Assembly: GCA_000149265.1 (NCBI GenBank)
Contig: CH003088.1
Coordinates: 65,107-129,106, forward strand
Source: Ciona savignyi
Lineage: Eukaryota; Chordata; Ascidiacea; Phlebobranchia; Cionidae
DNA: 64,000 nucleotides
Direction: 5' to 3'
Part shown: positions 52,951 through 64,000 of the stretch, piece after piece
Layout: each line of letters opens with the position of its first letter
Position numbering within the stretch: the first letter of the stretch is position 1
Translations under genes and position numbers: made by a program
The notes under the pieces: generated by a model
The model's input: the letters and a program-made list of their open reading frames with translations, nothing else
What the model was told of the DNA's origin: nothing
Databases searched by the model: none

Positions 52951-54411
52951 ATGCCCAAACTTACTACGAAAAAGTCTGATGAAGAAGTTACAAGCATGAA
53001 AAATCAGAAAGTTCACCACATTTGCAAGAAAAAATTGTTGGCTTCAAGTTCACTATTGATTAATATGAAAGCAGATGCAACAGCGAAACTTAAGAAATGT
53101 AATGTGTGTGAGAAATCGTTTAAGGGTGTTAGTAATTTAAAAGAACACCAAAGAATTCACACTGGGAAGAAACCATTTAAGTGCAATGTGTGTGGGAAAT
53201 TGTCTAGAACAAAAGGTAATTTGGTAAAACACCAAAGAATTCATACCGGAGAGAAACCATATACCTGTAATGTATGTGATAGATCCTTTAATCAAATTAG
53301 CCTTTTGAAACAACATCAACGAGTTCATACTGGAGAGAGACCCTACAAATGTGACGTTTGTGGCAAAGCATTTATACAAACTGGCAATTTGAAAAGACAT
53401 AAAAAAGTTCACAATAGGCAGAAACCGTCCACATGTGATCTGTGTAATAAAACATTCTGTGATACTTTTAGTTTGGTGAGGCATCAAAAACTTCACACTT
53501 ACGAAAAATCATATAAATGTTACATTTGTAGTAAATCATGTAAGGATTCTTATAATTTAAAAAAGCACCAATTAACTCACACAGAAGAGAAACCACACAA
53601 ATGTGAAATCTGTGATAAATCATTCAATGAAGCTGGTAATTTAAAATTACACCACATTATTCACACAGTAAAGAAACTGTATAAATGTGGGGTTTGTGAT
53701 AAATCATTTTATGTTGCTGATGATTTAAAAAAACACCAACAAATTCATACTGGAGTGAAAAAATATAAATGTGGAGTGTGCGATAAAACTTTTAATGGAG
53801 GTGGTAATTTTAAAGCACACTTGAGAATTCACACTGGAGAGAAGCCTTTCAATTGTGATGTGTGTGATAAATCTTTCAATAAATCTAGCAGTTTAAAAGT
53901 ACACCGAAGAATTCACACCGGAGAAAAACCATACCATTGTAAAGTGTGTGATAAATCGTTCAAGAATGGTGGTAATTTTAAAGCACACTTAAGAGTTCAC
54001 ACTGGAGAAAGGCCGTACAATTGTGATGTGTGCGATAAATCGTTCAATAAATCTAGTTGTTTAAAAGTACACCGAAGAATTCATACTGGAGAGAAACCAT
54101 ACCATTGTAAAGTATGTGATAAATTGTTCAAGGATGGTGGTAATTTTAAAGCACACTTAAGAGTTCACTCTGGAGAAAGGCCGTACATTTGTGAAGTTTG
54201 TGATAGATCATTCAATACACCAAGTCGTTTAAAAGCACACCAAATAATTCACACCGGAGAGAAACCATTCGAATGTGTACTTTGTAACAAATGGTTTAAT
54301 ACAGCTTCTAATTTAAAAATACACCAAAAGTCCCACTTTGAAATAGAGAATTACCAAATGCGAGTAGTTCTATTTAATTTAAAAACACACCAAATCAAAA
54401 ATACTGTTTAA
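52951..54411 (+). CDS. C2H2 zinc-finger protein with 15 fingers, intronless
   Basis: 486 residues in one exon. After about 47 Lys-rich residues ([13 protein letters not shown]...) come 15 consecutive C2H2 fingers from CNVCEKSF to CVLCNKWF. They are joined by TGEKPY-type linkers, several degenerate (NRQKPS, TYEKSY, TVKKLY). Finger pairs 10-11 and 12-13 are near copies ([13 protein letters not shown] / [13 protein letters not shown] and GGNFKAHLR), pointing to recent internal duplication. No KRAB, BTB or ZAD domain is seen. Such proteins are nuclear DNA binders; the target is unknown. An AATAAA lies 70 nt past the stop (54481). It could be an old retrocopy, but no A tail or duplication is visible. 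Confidence 0.93.
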   Translation: MPKLTTKKSDEEVTSMKNQKVHHICKKKLLASSSLLINMKADATAKLKKCNVCEKSFKGVSNLKEHQRIHTGKKPFKCNVCGKLSRTKGNLVKHQRIHTGEKPYTCNVCDRSFNQISLLKQHQRVHTGERPYKCDVCGKAFIQTGNLKRHKKVHNRQKPSTCDLCNKTFCDTFSLVRHQKLHTYEKSYKCYICSKSCKDSYNLKKHQLTHTEEKPHKCEICDKSFNEAGNLKLHHIIHTVKKLYKCGVCDKSFYVADDLKKHQQIHTGVKKYKCGVCDKTFNGGGNFKAHLRIHTGEKPFNCDVCDKSFNKSSSLKVHRRIHTGEKPYHCKVCDKSFKNGGNFKAHLRVHTGERPYNCDVCDKSFNKSSCLKVHRRIHTGEKPYHCKVCDKLFKDGGNFKAHLRVHSGERPYICEVCDRSFNTPSRLKAHQIIHTGEKPFECVLCNKWFNTASNLKIHQKSHFEIENYQMRVVLFNLKTHQIKNTV

Positions 54412-55719
54412 AAAAATCATGTTATGATACTTATTATTTTAAAGTAATTCATATTGGACAGAAACGATACATATTTGTAGAATAAATTTATCAATAAGAC
54501 ATGTAATTTTAATTACACAGAACTGTTTTCAAAGAATTTCTTGAAAGTGTATGACAAATGCTTTTATTTAGTAACCAGCTATTTACAGAGTGAAATCTTG
54601 TATGTTAATTATATAAAAAGTTTAACCATGCTTGTACTTTATAATTTGTACAATATTTTATTCCAATGACTTCCCAGCTTGTAATTTTGCATTGAGAAGT
54701 GGTTATTTTTTATATATAATGTAACTGGTATCGTAGTAATACATAATAAATTTTGTATGTTAACTTAATTAAATAATTGTGTAGTGTACATTGTGTGTTG
54801 ATTTGTATTCATTAGAGATGTGCATAAACTCAGATTCTGTTACCGGTTAACTGGCCTTGAAAGTAAAAGCCTAATCATTTACCTATTCTCAGCAATAGCT
54901 TTATTTATTTAAAATTAGGGCTCACTTAAACCACTGAATAATTTACAATAGAGAAAAATCTAAGTTTTACATAAATCATTACAAAAAAAACTGGTAAAAA
55001 CATACAAATGTGATGTTTATTTTAAAATAAAAATTATGTGCTTGATTTTTTTTTGTTTCACTGACCGGGTGTTGGCTGAGCTTGCTTTAAAGGCTGCCCT
55101 AAGTTGACAAATTTGTATTGGCAAGTTCTTGCTTGCAAAAACAAATGATGTACATGATTAGGAAATGTACTAACTGTGACTAGGTAACCAGAAAACCTGA
55201 ATATTTTTGCATTTATAAAGAACACTTAGAATACTTTCAAATTTGTTTTTCTTCAATTGGTGGAGGTTAGACGTGGTTAGCATTCTTTCACTAATATCGC
55301 GTTTCTGGTAATTGGATATTAAGTATAGGTATTTTAGATACCAATATTACTAATGATAAGGTAACTGGACAAACAAAACAAATCATTTACTATTAGTAAA
55401 CTCACTGGTAAAATACCATATAAATTTGTGGTAAATCTTTTCTATCTGCTAGCAGACTTTTTAAGATCGGGTAATGTGAAATGCAGAATAATTCAAGTCT
55501 AAATCTACAACATTGCAAGACACATTACTAGGAATTCAATATTATAAATTTGACCAGTTAATTATAGCTTGTAAAGTTTAATTACAAATGTAACAACATC
55601 AGTAAAAGTTTTAAAAATGTGGTCCTACAATAAAATTGAAACAATCATCTAAACATTTGTCAAGTTAAGTTGTAACCTGACATTATTACCAAACTGTAAT
55701 TACAGGGTATGCAATATTT
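54412..55719. other. 3' flank of the zinc-finger gene
   Basis: AT-rich sequence without recognised gene or repeat. An isolated 'aaaaacatacaaatgtgatg' near 54995 resembles a decayed finger linker, so a dead extra finger copy is possible but not demonstrable. Confidence 0.35.
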
Positions 55720-55737
55720 TTGAAAGGTTATATTTTG

Positions 55738-55950
55738 TATGCAAGACGCTTGCATTGGTTTGATCACAGTGCACGCAGCTCTGCGACGAGCCTTGTCAAT
55801 CTAAGCTTCAGGAAAAAGTTTAATGCAAAAGGCGAAGAGGACGTCCACGCAAGAGATGGCGGGAAAACATCCGAGATCTATGCGGCATCCCCCTCGCAAC
55901 GGCTGAACGAAGGGCGAGAAACAGAAGCAAATGGAGAGAAGATGTAGTTC
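55738..55950 (+). pseudogene. 3' remnant of a LINE-type retrotransposon
   Basis: Two reading frames give the typical C-terminus of a non-LTR retrotransposon polyprotein. The first is RRLHWFDHSARSSATSLVN. The second, after a one-base frame change near 55832, is RRGRPRKRWRENIRDLCGIP and then KWREDVVR with a stop at about 55952. Only about 70 codons remain. The upstream reverse transcriptase is absent. It is dead by truncation and frameshift. Confidence 0.7.
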
Positions 55951-55999
55951 GATGAACCGCAAGGGGGCATCATGCGCTATGCACATAACTAATTTAACA

Positions 56000-56535
56000 A
56001 TCAGAACATTTAAAAACAAATGTCATGAATGCACACCAATTTTTTTACTGTCAATTTTTGAAAATTGCCATGATTTCCAGATAACTAACTGTATTTTGTA
56101 TAAGATAATTTTCTTGTAGGTGGGCGTGCGTGCAGGACATAATGTAACACAGTTAAAAATGTGTCCTTGAGTACAGGTGTTAAGGATAAAAATCAAACCG
56201 AGCACCTACTGGTTAAAACCCAAGATTTTAAATCAATTCCACCAAGCCTAAGCAATGAACTATTTATTTTTAAAATTACAAGAGTGTTCAAGTCTGTTTA
56301 ATCAATTCAACCAACATTATTAAAAAATCACAGTGCTGTAAAGGCAGAAATTAATACTTGAATTTAAATAAAATAAATACATGCATTTTCGGACCTACTT
56401 ACAGCAGTAATCAATAATAGGGTATCTAAACACATTGTAGATTTCAGCAAAAGTACATGAATACATATTTTCAGTTTTAATGACGTCATTATCCCATTTC
56501 GTATCTGATGATGTCATGATTACATCACAATGACA
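56000..56535. other. 3' flank of the EFCAB6-like gene
   Basis: No gene is recognised. The plus-strand ATTT and AATAAA-rich sequence offers several possible polyadenylation signals for the minus gene (inverted TTTATT near 56263). Confidence 0.35.
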
Positions 56536-59500
56536 TCATTGTAAGAAGGCTCGGATAAAGTCGTTGTATGGGATTTTTCCTTTCATTTTGTGGTCGTAGA
56601 AGGACACCAAGTGGTAGAAGTCCTCTTCTGTGAGATTGATGGAAAATTGACGAAGAATCTGCAAAAAGTTTTAATGAATGATTTTCAGGATTTTCAAAGG
56701 TATTATCAAGGATAGGATATTTATGTTTATCCCAATGAAAACCAAGGAAGTTAACACACAGGCAAAATATTAAAGAGTAGAAAGGCAAGCCCTAGGTTTA
56801 AAGTATATCTTACCCTCATTTAGTTAATTTTATTACAGTGATAGCTGAAACTGGTTCGTTGTGTCCTTGGGCAAAGCACTATGTACAATGCCCCAACTCG
56901 GTAATGTAATGGGTTCTAGTAAAACTGAAAAAATGAAAGGGCTATCGGTCGGATTATCTCGCTGTTCTACTGGATAATATAATTTTATTTCCTAAAGTTG
57001 GCAAATTTTCTCGACAAGCAGCCCAAAAGCCCTTATCACCAATACAAAATAATAGTCGACCTGTTAGTCTGGTGGTTTTTTGTCCTTGGGCAAGGCACTT
57101 AATGGACATTGCCTGAACCCGGTGGTATAGCTCCGATAACCAATTGGTGGGCGCGAGGAAATCTGGCGATTGCCTTTGTGTTAACCCCCTGGTTTTTCCA
57201 TTTACGTGGATAAACATGAATATCATATACTACCCATACCTGTCTAAACACACTCGGAGAAACGACTCCCAAAGCTTTTGGATCAGCCAATCTGAAACTT
57301 CTTCTCATCTCCTTCCAAGACAACAACACACGTTCTCTCAGCGATATCATTGCGTTGTAGAACCTCGTGTTTTCCACACCTGTGTCAACCTTGAATATAT
57401 AAAGCTAAGTTCAAGATGCTTAATTTTAATAAGAAAGACTCACAATATAGGACTATTGATCTGTTGTCCGACCGGTTAGTCTGGTGGTTTAGTGCGAACC
57501 GAAATGTTACGGTTCGAAACTAGTTGCTAGCTAGTCGGTTGTGTCCGTGGGCAATGCACTTAACAAACATTGCCTGAACCTAATGGGTTCTACCAAACTG
57601 AAGGAACGTGTTTATCATACACAAAACACTGCAATAGAGGCGGTGGACATGTTTAAGGTAAACACCAAGGGGGTTAACACATGGGCAATTGTCAAATCAC
57701 ATCGTCAGGTTACTAGAGCTAAAACAATGTGTTGTGTATGATAGNNNNNNNNNNNNNNNNNNNNNNNNNNNNNNNNNNNNNNNNNNNNNNNNNNNNNNNN
57801 NNNNNNNNNNNNNNNNNNNNNNNNNNNNNNNNNNNNNNNNNNNNACCCATTTATCCGCTGGGTTTAGGCAATGTCTACACAAGGACATAACCGACTAACT
57901 AGCGACCAGTTTCGTACCTACAACCACACGCACTAAACCACCAGACTAATCCTTGAAATATTTATATTATCAAATCAAAATGAAAATATTTTATATCATC
58001 AAAGTCATAATACAGGTATAACAAGATATTCCCGCCAAATCCATTAATGTATCATTATCATTGGGTTAAGTAAGTTTTTTTTTTTTTCGACTATAAAAAT
58101 ACCCAACTGGACCTTGTATAAAAGAAACAAAAAAGGTCCGTCCTTAAAATATTTAAATTGCTTATTTAGTTATAACAAAATATTGTCGCTCTTGTGGAAA
58201 TGCGTTAATTTCTATCCCTGCAGTAATACATGCAGGATTTCAGACAGTTATTTTGTGCACTGTAATCATACCGGCATTCATGTAATAATCATTTACTTAG
58301 AAATTATTTCACTACAATTAACTACCAAGTACCTCCAATACAAGAATACAACAGTCGCAAAATCTAATGTACCATCAACACAAAAATATGTCATGAAAAG
58401 GAACCGACTGGTATTTTAGCTGCATGTATTTTTCTTCGTCTCAACAATCCCTCGTCTTGCGGCTTCAAAGTGAGGATGAAATGTCGCAGGAATTCTCGGT
58501 ACGAGAATCGACCTTGCTGTTCATGGAGATCATATTTCAACATCAGCTGGCGAGCATCCTCTAGTGGTAGGATTACTCCGAGACCGTCCAAGATCCCTGT
58601 GTATGAAGAATTAAATTGTTGTATAACGGCATAGTTTATTTTTTTTTTACCTTAAACACAAAAATATAAAAAAAGATAAAAAGAAGAAAATGTCAGCATT
58701 ATGATTACAGCATTGTAAAAAAATCTTTTAGTTAAATTGATCGAAATTTGTTGGTTGAATTGATCTAAACATTTTTATACAGTTAGTTACCTACATAATA
58801 CAGATGGTTTATTTTTCAATGTTACAACAGTGTGTACAAAGTTAATATGTGGAAAGCTAGGCACAATCGGGGTTCCTAAGCTTACAGTATGTTTAAGTTT
58901 ATTAACATTTTTAAAAACAGCATTTGTAAGACAAAAATTATTCCAAATATTTTCTACCACATTACAGTTTATGCTTAATAATACCTAATATGCTTTAAAA
59001 GAGGAGTGGGAAATTTGTGGGAAAATAAAGTTCTTGGTGGTCCGGATTATTACGTGAATAGGCCTAGTATTTAATATCTTCATTACAGGGTATGGTTAGA
59101 TATAGTCTGCGGGCTGGTCAAAATCCCTTCTCAGGCCAGACCCAGCCCGCGGGCCGTGTGTTGCCCATGCCTGCTTTAAAACAATGGTAACATAATAACC
59201 TATAAATTCATCTGGCAACACTGTTCCAGATCCATCTGCATCCATCTTCTTACATTCCTTCTGAATATCCTGCCAGTGTTTGTAAACAAGGTTTTTGATT
59301 TTCGATTCCGCACTGTCTGCGTTCACCAGTGGGGTAGCTGGTCGGGGAATTCCCCTAAGCCTTGAAGAATCACTCGTGCCCTGTGTTGTAACATTTTTTC
59401 ACTTTTAAAATCAAAAACAATTCCTTACGTACTTCGTGCATTTTATTTGGAAGCAGTACTAGGTTTGAGTTTTACTAATGTTCGAACTGGTCGCTGGCTA

Positions 59501-61194
59501 GTTAGTTGTGTTTTTGGTCAAGGCACTTAACAGATATTGCCTGAACCAAGCGGATTAATGGGTTCTAACAAATTGAAGGAATGTGTCTATACACAACACA
59601 ATGCAATAGCTCTGGAAACCAACGGTGGGCGCGAAGTGATCTGACGATTGCCCAACTCCCTTTTTCCATTAAAATGTGTTTAACTCCCGTGTGTTAACTC
59701 CCTTTTTTCACGAAAACATGAATATCCTAAAAAACACTATGTGATTAGGATGTTTATCTTTACCCCATACAATGGAAGATCAACTTACCATGTCTAAAGT
59801 CGTTTAACTGAAGCTATAACAATGTGTTTTATATGCAGCAGAATAGCTATATTTTTTATCCAATGGGTTAAAAGTCCATCCACTAGGTGATTTGGTCCAG
59901 GACACAACCGAAGTTTTATATGTTTTACGAAATCAAGCTGATTTTAGAATAATTTGCAGTTAACAATACAATGTTTTGCAGTAACAAGTGCAAAATTTTA
60001 ATGCAGAAAACGTTGCTGCTTCATCAGCATTAATAACAAGAAAAGAAGAAAAACAAAACTATGTGAACAACCTACCAAACGGCTTGGGGGTCTAGTTGGG
60101 TTGGTGGGTGGTTGTATGGTCTCTTCTGGTACAGGCTGGCTTTGACTGGTCTGTGTTAGGTTAAGTTTGGATTAATTTAGTTTTTTCACTAACAAAATAA
60201 GTGTTTTAACAGATCCATCGGTTAGTCTCGTGGTTTAGTTTCAATCGAAAGGTTGCAGGTTTGAAACTGGTCGCTGGTTAGTATGTTGTTTCCTTGGGCA
60301 AGGTACTTTACGGACATTGCCTGAACTGAAAGATTAATGGATTCCACAAAATTGAAGTAACATGTGAATCATAAACAACACACTGCAAAAGCTCCAGTAA
60401 CCCAATAGTGGGCGTGAGGTGATCTGAAAATTGTCGGTGTGTTAACTTCTTTGGATTTCCCATTCACAAGTATAAACATGAATATTTTATTCTATCAAAT
60501 AATAAATATTAATGAATGAATTGTATACCACTTGCTTTATCCTTTAAACAAAGGGTGTGTCAAAAGATAGATAACCAGATATGACTTCATCAGATACCAC
60601 AGGATGGAAAACTTAAAGTGGCTTGCTTAGTTGCACAGTAATATGTTTAGGATAAGATAGGATATTCATGTTTATCTCCGTCAATAAGAAAACGAAGAGG
60701 GTTAACACAATTGTCAGATCACCTTGCACCCACCGTCAGGTTACAGGAGCTTTTGCAGTGTGTTGTGTATAAAATTCACACTGTTTTCAATTTAGGAGAA
60801 CCCATAGGATTAAAAGTTAAGTGCCTTGCCCAAGAACAAACCGACTAGCCAGCGAGTTTCGAATCTTCAACCCTTCGGCTGAAAGGCGACGCACTTAACC
60901 ACTAGACTAATCTGTCAGACGGTTTATATTTACAGTTGAAGAGCACTAACTATTGTGGAAGTCAATATTCATACACTTCATACATTGTGTCAACAGAACC
61001 AAAAAATTCTTGCTTCACAACCAAACCATAACTTCATACAGATGAGCAACTTCAAACCTCAGTGACATCTTGTTTGGACTTCTCTTCTTTGTTGAGTTGG
61101 TATTTCTTGAGGAATTCCCGATATTCAATGTTGTTGAATTCATTCACAGCTTGCTTGGCCCACAACCTGTCAAACTGTGAGGGGGTTACTTGAC
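56536..61194 (-). CDS. EFCAB6: EFCAB6-like EF-hand protein, C-terminal six exons
   Basis: Exons 61058-61194, 60076-60150, 59200-59380, 58405-58596, 57240-57379 and 56536-56658 join in phase. They give the last 281 residues, ending RAFLQ. Degenerate EF-hand units follow one another: QVTPSQFDRLWAKQAVNEF with YREFLKKY; KECKKMDADGSGTVLPDEF (the only canonical loop, DADGSGTVLPDE); LKYDLHEQQGRFSYREFLRH; RRSFRLADPKALGVVSPSVF; and NLTEEDFYHLVSFYDHKMKG with YNDFIRAF. A Pro-rich linker exon (PEETIQPPTNPTRPPSR) lies between. This layout fits EFCAB6 (DJBP), a long multi-EF-hand protein of cilia and testis. The 58405 donor (gttcct) is weak, so that boundary is less sure. Upstream exons are not found in the window. 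Confidence 0.82.
56711..57228. repeat. Three SINE-A pieces
   Basis: An inverted 3' fragment (56711-56768) is followed by a direct central fragment (about 56848-56930, 'gttgtgtccttgggcaaag') and an internally deleted direct copy (57055-57228). The last ends 12 nt from the donor side of the EFCAB6-like exon 57240-57379. Confidence 0.75.
57466..57955. repeat. Opposed SINE-A copies with an assembly gap
   Basis: A direct copy begins at 57466 ('gtccgaccggttagtctgg') and breaks off at about 57645. An inverted copy follows to about 57955. The inverted copy is interrupted by the 100-N gap. The pair is a potential hairpin, which may explain the assembly break. Confidence 0.8.
57745..57844. other. Assembly gap (100 N)
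   Basis: A run of exactly 100 N inside an inverted SINE-A copy, probably a placeholder. Confidence 0.99.
59001..59173. mobile_element. hAT-type MITE with perfect 8-bp duplication
   Basis: GAGGAGTGGG to GTTGCCCATGCCTG is flanked on both sides by CTTTAAAA (58993-59000 and 59174-59181). This is the best evidence in the window that the 'gtgggcaac' MITE family belongs to the hAT superfamily. It ends 26 nt from the EFCAB6-like exon at 59200. Confidence 0.9.
59476..59722 (+). repeat. SINE-A copy
   Basis: It begins in the B-box-like region ('aactggtcgctggctag') and ends 'aacatgaatatccta'. An internal 'ccgtgtgttaactcccttttt' segment is duplicated. Confidence 0.75.
60212..60490 (+). repeat. SINE-A copy
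   Basis: From 'gatccatcggttagtctcg' to 'aaacatgaatattttattc', with a deletion of about 12 bp in the head. It lies in the first intron of the visible EFCAB6-like exons. Confidence 0.8.
60651..60921 (-). repeat. SINE-A copy
   Basis: Inverted, from 'gataagataggatattcatg' to 'agactaatctgtcagac'. Together with the direct copy at 60212 it forms an inverted pair about 160 bp apart. Confidence 0.8.
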
Positions 61195-61464
61195 CTTAAT
61201 TTAAGCATAAATTAGTAATGGTACATCAATGGAAATGTATTTATTACAATGTAGAAATTACACAGTGCAGTTGCAAACTCCATTTTGACTGGTAGTATTT
61301 TCAAGCAATTATGTGTAATGAAAGGCTGTTTTGCAATAAGTGGTACGGCACCAAGCCAAAATCGGTTTAATAAATGGTAAAAATAAACATTTGATATATT
61401 AACTTCATGTTCCCTGTATGCTAATTCTGTTTAATTTTGTAAAAATAAGAAATCCTTCCTTTGA

Positions 61465-61593
61465 AAGAACAGAACTTACATCAAGCTGCTTGGTTTCCAA
61501 TTTTCTAATAATAGCTTTACCACTGGGACACATTCGCTTTACATCATATCGAGTTATGCTATCAGTGAATCCACAATCCATTGCGTTTTGCTA
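61465..61593 (-). CDS. Possible exon of unknown gene
   Basis: Minus strand: a start-like ATG at about 61580 opens MDCGFTDSITRYDVKRM and continues to KLETKQLD. It is followed by a good donor gtaagt (about 61478). About 34 codons have protein-like composition. The phase (0) does not match the next EFCAB6-like exon (needs phase 1), and no EF-hand pattern is seen. It could belong to an unrelated gene or be chance. Confidence 0.2.
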
Positions 61594-61599
61594 TATTAT

Positions 61600-63450
61600 A
61601 TTAAAGAACTACATTTTATTGATTATATTTGGATTATACATACGAGCGGTTCGATAGTGTCATTATTACTGAGCCCATGGCTGACTTTACATTAGGTTGG
61701 TATAAGTGATTACTGAATTTGATATTCTACAAGTCTAATATCCTAATTTTTTTTAATATTTTCTCCTTTATCAAAAATTTTGTACTGTTTTTTTTTAATA
61801 ATTTAAAATGCAACATCTACTAAATATTATCCATTTTAAGAGTAGCATTCCAAAAAACTCTTATTTTAAAGATCTAATTCTGAACTTTGATAAAAACATA
61901 AGACACTGGTAATAAAAATCTTAAGTTTGCTCTTCATTTGTTCACTTCACTCTTCAAGTGTTAACTTTGTCTGCATAGTTTTTAAAGTGCTTGTTAGAAA
62001 CTAGCTGCTTTTGTTCGAGTCTGTGAGATCACAATGCTTAAAATCACATTGTTACCACGACAATGATTATTACATGAGCTGTTGTTGGTGTAAGTCATGT
62101 TGGCTTGTAACAGATGTCGGCGATAAGGATTTGTAATGTACACAACTCGATATGTGTTTAATAATTGTGTTCACCATACTCACATCCAATAATTAAAAAA
62201 TTACAAATGTCTTGTCTTGCTTCAAAATTATTGCTTGTGTGTGTGCTAGAATTTCATGGTTGAAATCAGTTGTTTATTTTTACTGATCTTTAATTTAAAA
62301 AACAAAAAATGAAACTGTAAATTGGAATGGTGGGAAATATTCGGGAGCCTAAATATAGAACATTGTAAATGGAATTAATCAATGGATTTTGTATACCGGA
62401 ACTGTTGTAAATATTTATTCACTAACGCTTGGATTAGCTTTCGTTTCGATTTGGCTTATCCCAAACCATATGTTATTTAATAACGTCACATAAAATGTGT
62501 TACATAGTAGCAACATTTGTCAAGCAAATAAAGGTACTCATTGGTAATGTTTTCAATTTTAATTTCCCTTAATACCAAGCCAGTTAGCTCAATATCACAT
62601 CAGACTGTCAAGGGTAGGGGGTCAAAGGCTGCTGTCTACAGTTTGATTGTGCACTTGCACTTAACCAATGTTACGTGAACCCAAGGGTATAGCACTATCT
62701 CCAGTAAAGCAAGACACTGCAATAGCTTTGGTAATTTGCAGTAAGCTGGTTACATGTGCTGGAGAATAAAATGCATATCTTTCTCAAACATGACATGCCC
62801 CATAGAGCTATGTGTGTAGCAATTGGATGGTTGTAAAAGAACAGAATTGGAGTCTTTACCAAAATCACTTTTGACAATGTAAAAAAAACATAAATAAAGT
62901 ACAACTTAAACCCTTTTAAAAATGGGATTAGTGTATTTTACTCACACAGTTTTGAGAAAAATAGTTATTATTGAAATACAAAATAATATTTACAAAAAAG
63001 TGTGAGGTCTATGGAAAAATATAAATATAATGTTTCACTTTGTTTATATGGAAATGAAATATGCAAGCTGTTTTACCATATCAGGTCAAACAAATGTTAA
63101 ACATTAAATGAATGTCTTGGGAATGTTAACACGGATAAGTAGAGGTTGTTCAAAAGTCAAGTGGGCACTTAAAGTTAAAGTGAACTTAAGTTTAGTTTAG
63201 ACAAGGTTAAGTACATGTGGAGTGTTAAAAGTACAATCGACACTTCCATATGAGCCTAACTCGCATATGCAGACAGACATATAAAATACTCTGCAGCATA
63301 TGTGCTACCCGCCTTGATCCATATCAATCATATCAAATGAACCACTAATGATCTGGAGCGAGACACTTTTTGCTTGTTTGTTTTTAAATGGGGACTTTAA
63401 ACATTAATCACCCAGCAACACTTCCAATAACTAAACTGTGTACACATAGT
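61600..63450. other. AT-rich region upstream of the visible EFCAB6-like exons
   Basis: No convincing exon was found on either strand. A SINE-A scrap ('gacactgcaatagctttggt', about 62712) is the only recognised repeat. This may be an EFCAB6 intron or intergenic sequence. Confidence 0.4.
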
Positions 63451-63458
63451 TGCCTAGA

Positions 63459-63671
63459 TAGGATATTCATGTTTATCCCGGTGTATGGGAAAACCCGAGG
63501 AGGTTAACACCCTCCTTTAATTTAGTAGAACCCATTAATCCGCTGGGTTCAGGCAAAGTCTGTTAAGTGCTTTGCCCAAGGAAACAACCGACTAGCTAGT
63601 GGCCAGTTCAGAACCTGCAACCTTTCGGTTGAAAGGCTTAGCACTAAACCACCAGACTAACAGGTCGGACA
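63459..63671 (-). repeat. SINE-A copy with internal deletion
   Basis: From 'gataggatattcatgttt' to 'agactaacaggtcgga'. About 80 bp between 'gttaacac' and 'cctttaatttagtag' is missing. Confidence 0.8.
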
Positions 63672-63850
63672 ACGGTACCTCTTTCTCAGTGCATCCTGTA
63701 TTAACCCTGCCCACTAGAATTAGAAATAATGCAGTTATACCTTTTATACTTGTTTTTAAAACCCTGTGTGTCTTATAAATTAATTTGTACAATTTCGTTT
63801 TAAATGTCACCCGAGTCGCCTTCATGAGTTTACTTAATAAATCCACTAAA

Positions 63851-64000
63851 TTTATTGCCCAGACTCGAATTAATGGGTTCTATTAAATTGAAGGAACGTG
63901 TTTATCATATACAGCACACTGCAATAGCTCCGGTAACCCGACGGAGGGCGCGAGGTAATCTGACGATTGCCCGTGTGTAAAGCCCCGTGGTTTTTCGATT
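63851..64000 (+). repeat. SINE-A copy running off the window
   Basis: It starts within the element ('attgcccagactcgaatta') and continues to the window edge inside the 'ccgtggtttttcgatt' block. Confidence 0.8.

Noticed and set aside
55801..56019. Minus-strand frame over the LINE remnant
   Set aside because: It is an antisense shadow; the plus strand has the LINE C-terminal motifs.
63592..63846. 84-codon minus frame ending [21 protein letters not shown]
   Set aside because: It is a translation of the SINE-A head, a pattern also seen at 33664-33879.

Overview
This is eukaryotic DNA: spliced genes with short exons and GT-AG introns, dispersed SINEs and MITEs, AATAAA signals and three runs of N. 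The gene set (DD3-3-like proteins, C1q-domain proteins, PWP1, an EFCAB6-like EF-hand protein, an SCPx thiolase fragment, a C2H2 zinc-finger gene) and the tRNA-derived SINEs suggest an ascidian tunicate, most likely Ciona. That genus call is inference; no species marker was tested.

Layout. At 0.9-15.8 kb (minus) lies a complete 15-exon DD3-3-like gene, read as a 757-residue type I membrane protein. Its largest intron holds, on the same strand, the first three exons of an SCPx/SCP2-type thiolase, cut by an assembly gap. At 17.8-30.9 kb (plus) lies a second DD3-3-like gene of 13 exons and 676 residues, divergent from the first. It is secreted-looking and lacks the C-terminal extension and membrane anchor. 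Its intron 5 carries a 2.3-kb TTAA-flanked DNA transposon with inverted repeats of about 580 bp. The transposon has two convergent ORFs: a P2X7 ballast-like Cys-rich protein and a lone THAP domain. At 32.7-51.7 kb (minus) lies a PWP1 (WD40) gene of at least 12 exons, with one expected exon missing at a gap. Intron 7 of PWP1 contains, antisense, one or two C1q genes at 37.7-43.6 kb. Splice phases allow these to be read as a single tandem-C1q protein with a polybasic linker. At 52.95-54.41 kb (plus) is an intronless 15-finger C2H2 protein divergent from PWP1. At 56.5-61.2 kb (minus) are the six C-terminal exons of an EFCAB6-like protein whose upstream part is not in the recognisable sequence.

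Introns and spacers are packed with repeats. SINE family A is about 290 bp, has a tRNA-like head and ends in ATCCT repeats. SINE family B is about 115 bp and tRNA-like with an A tail. There is a hAT-type MITE (one copy with a perfect 8-bp duplication), a GGGAGG-TIR MITE and several single MITEs. There are also minisatellites: 21-bp TGCGCATGCGC, 8-bp GGGAAGGA, 30-bp, 22-bp and 60-bp. SINEs and MITEs often sit within about 30 nt of splice sites but never inside the recognised exons. All splice models were made by hand from frame, GT/AG and family resemblance. The two DD3-3 models, the C1q models and the EFCAB6 exons close perfectly in phase. No database search was run.
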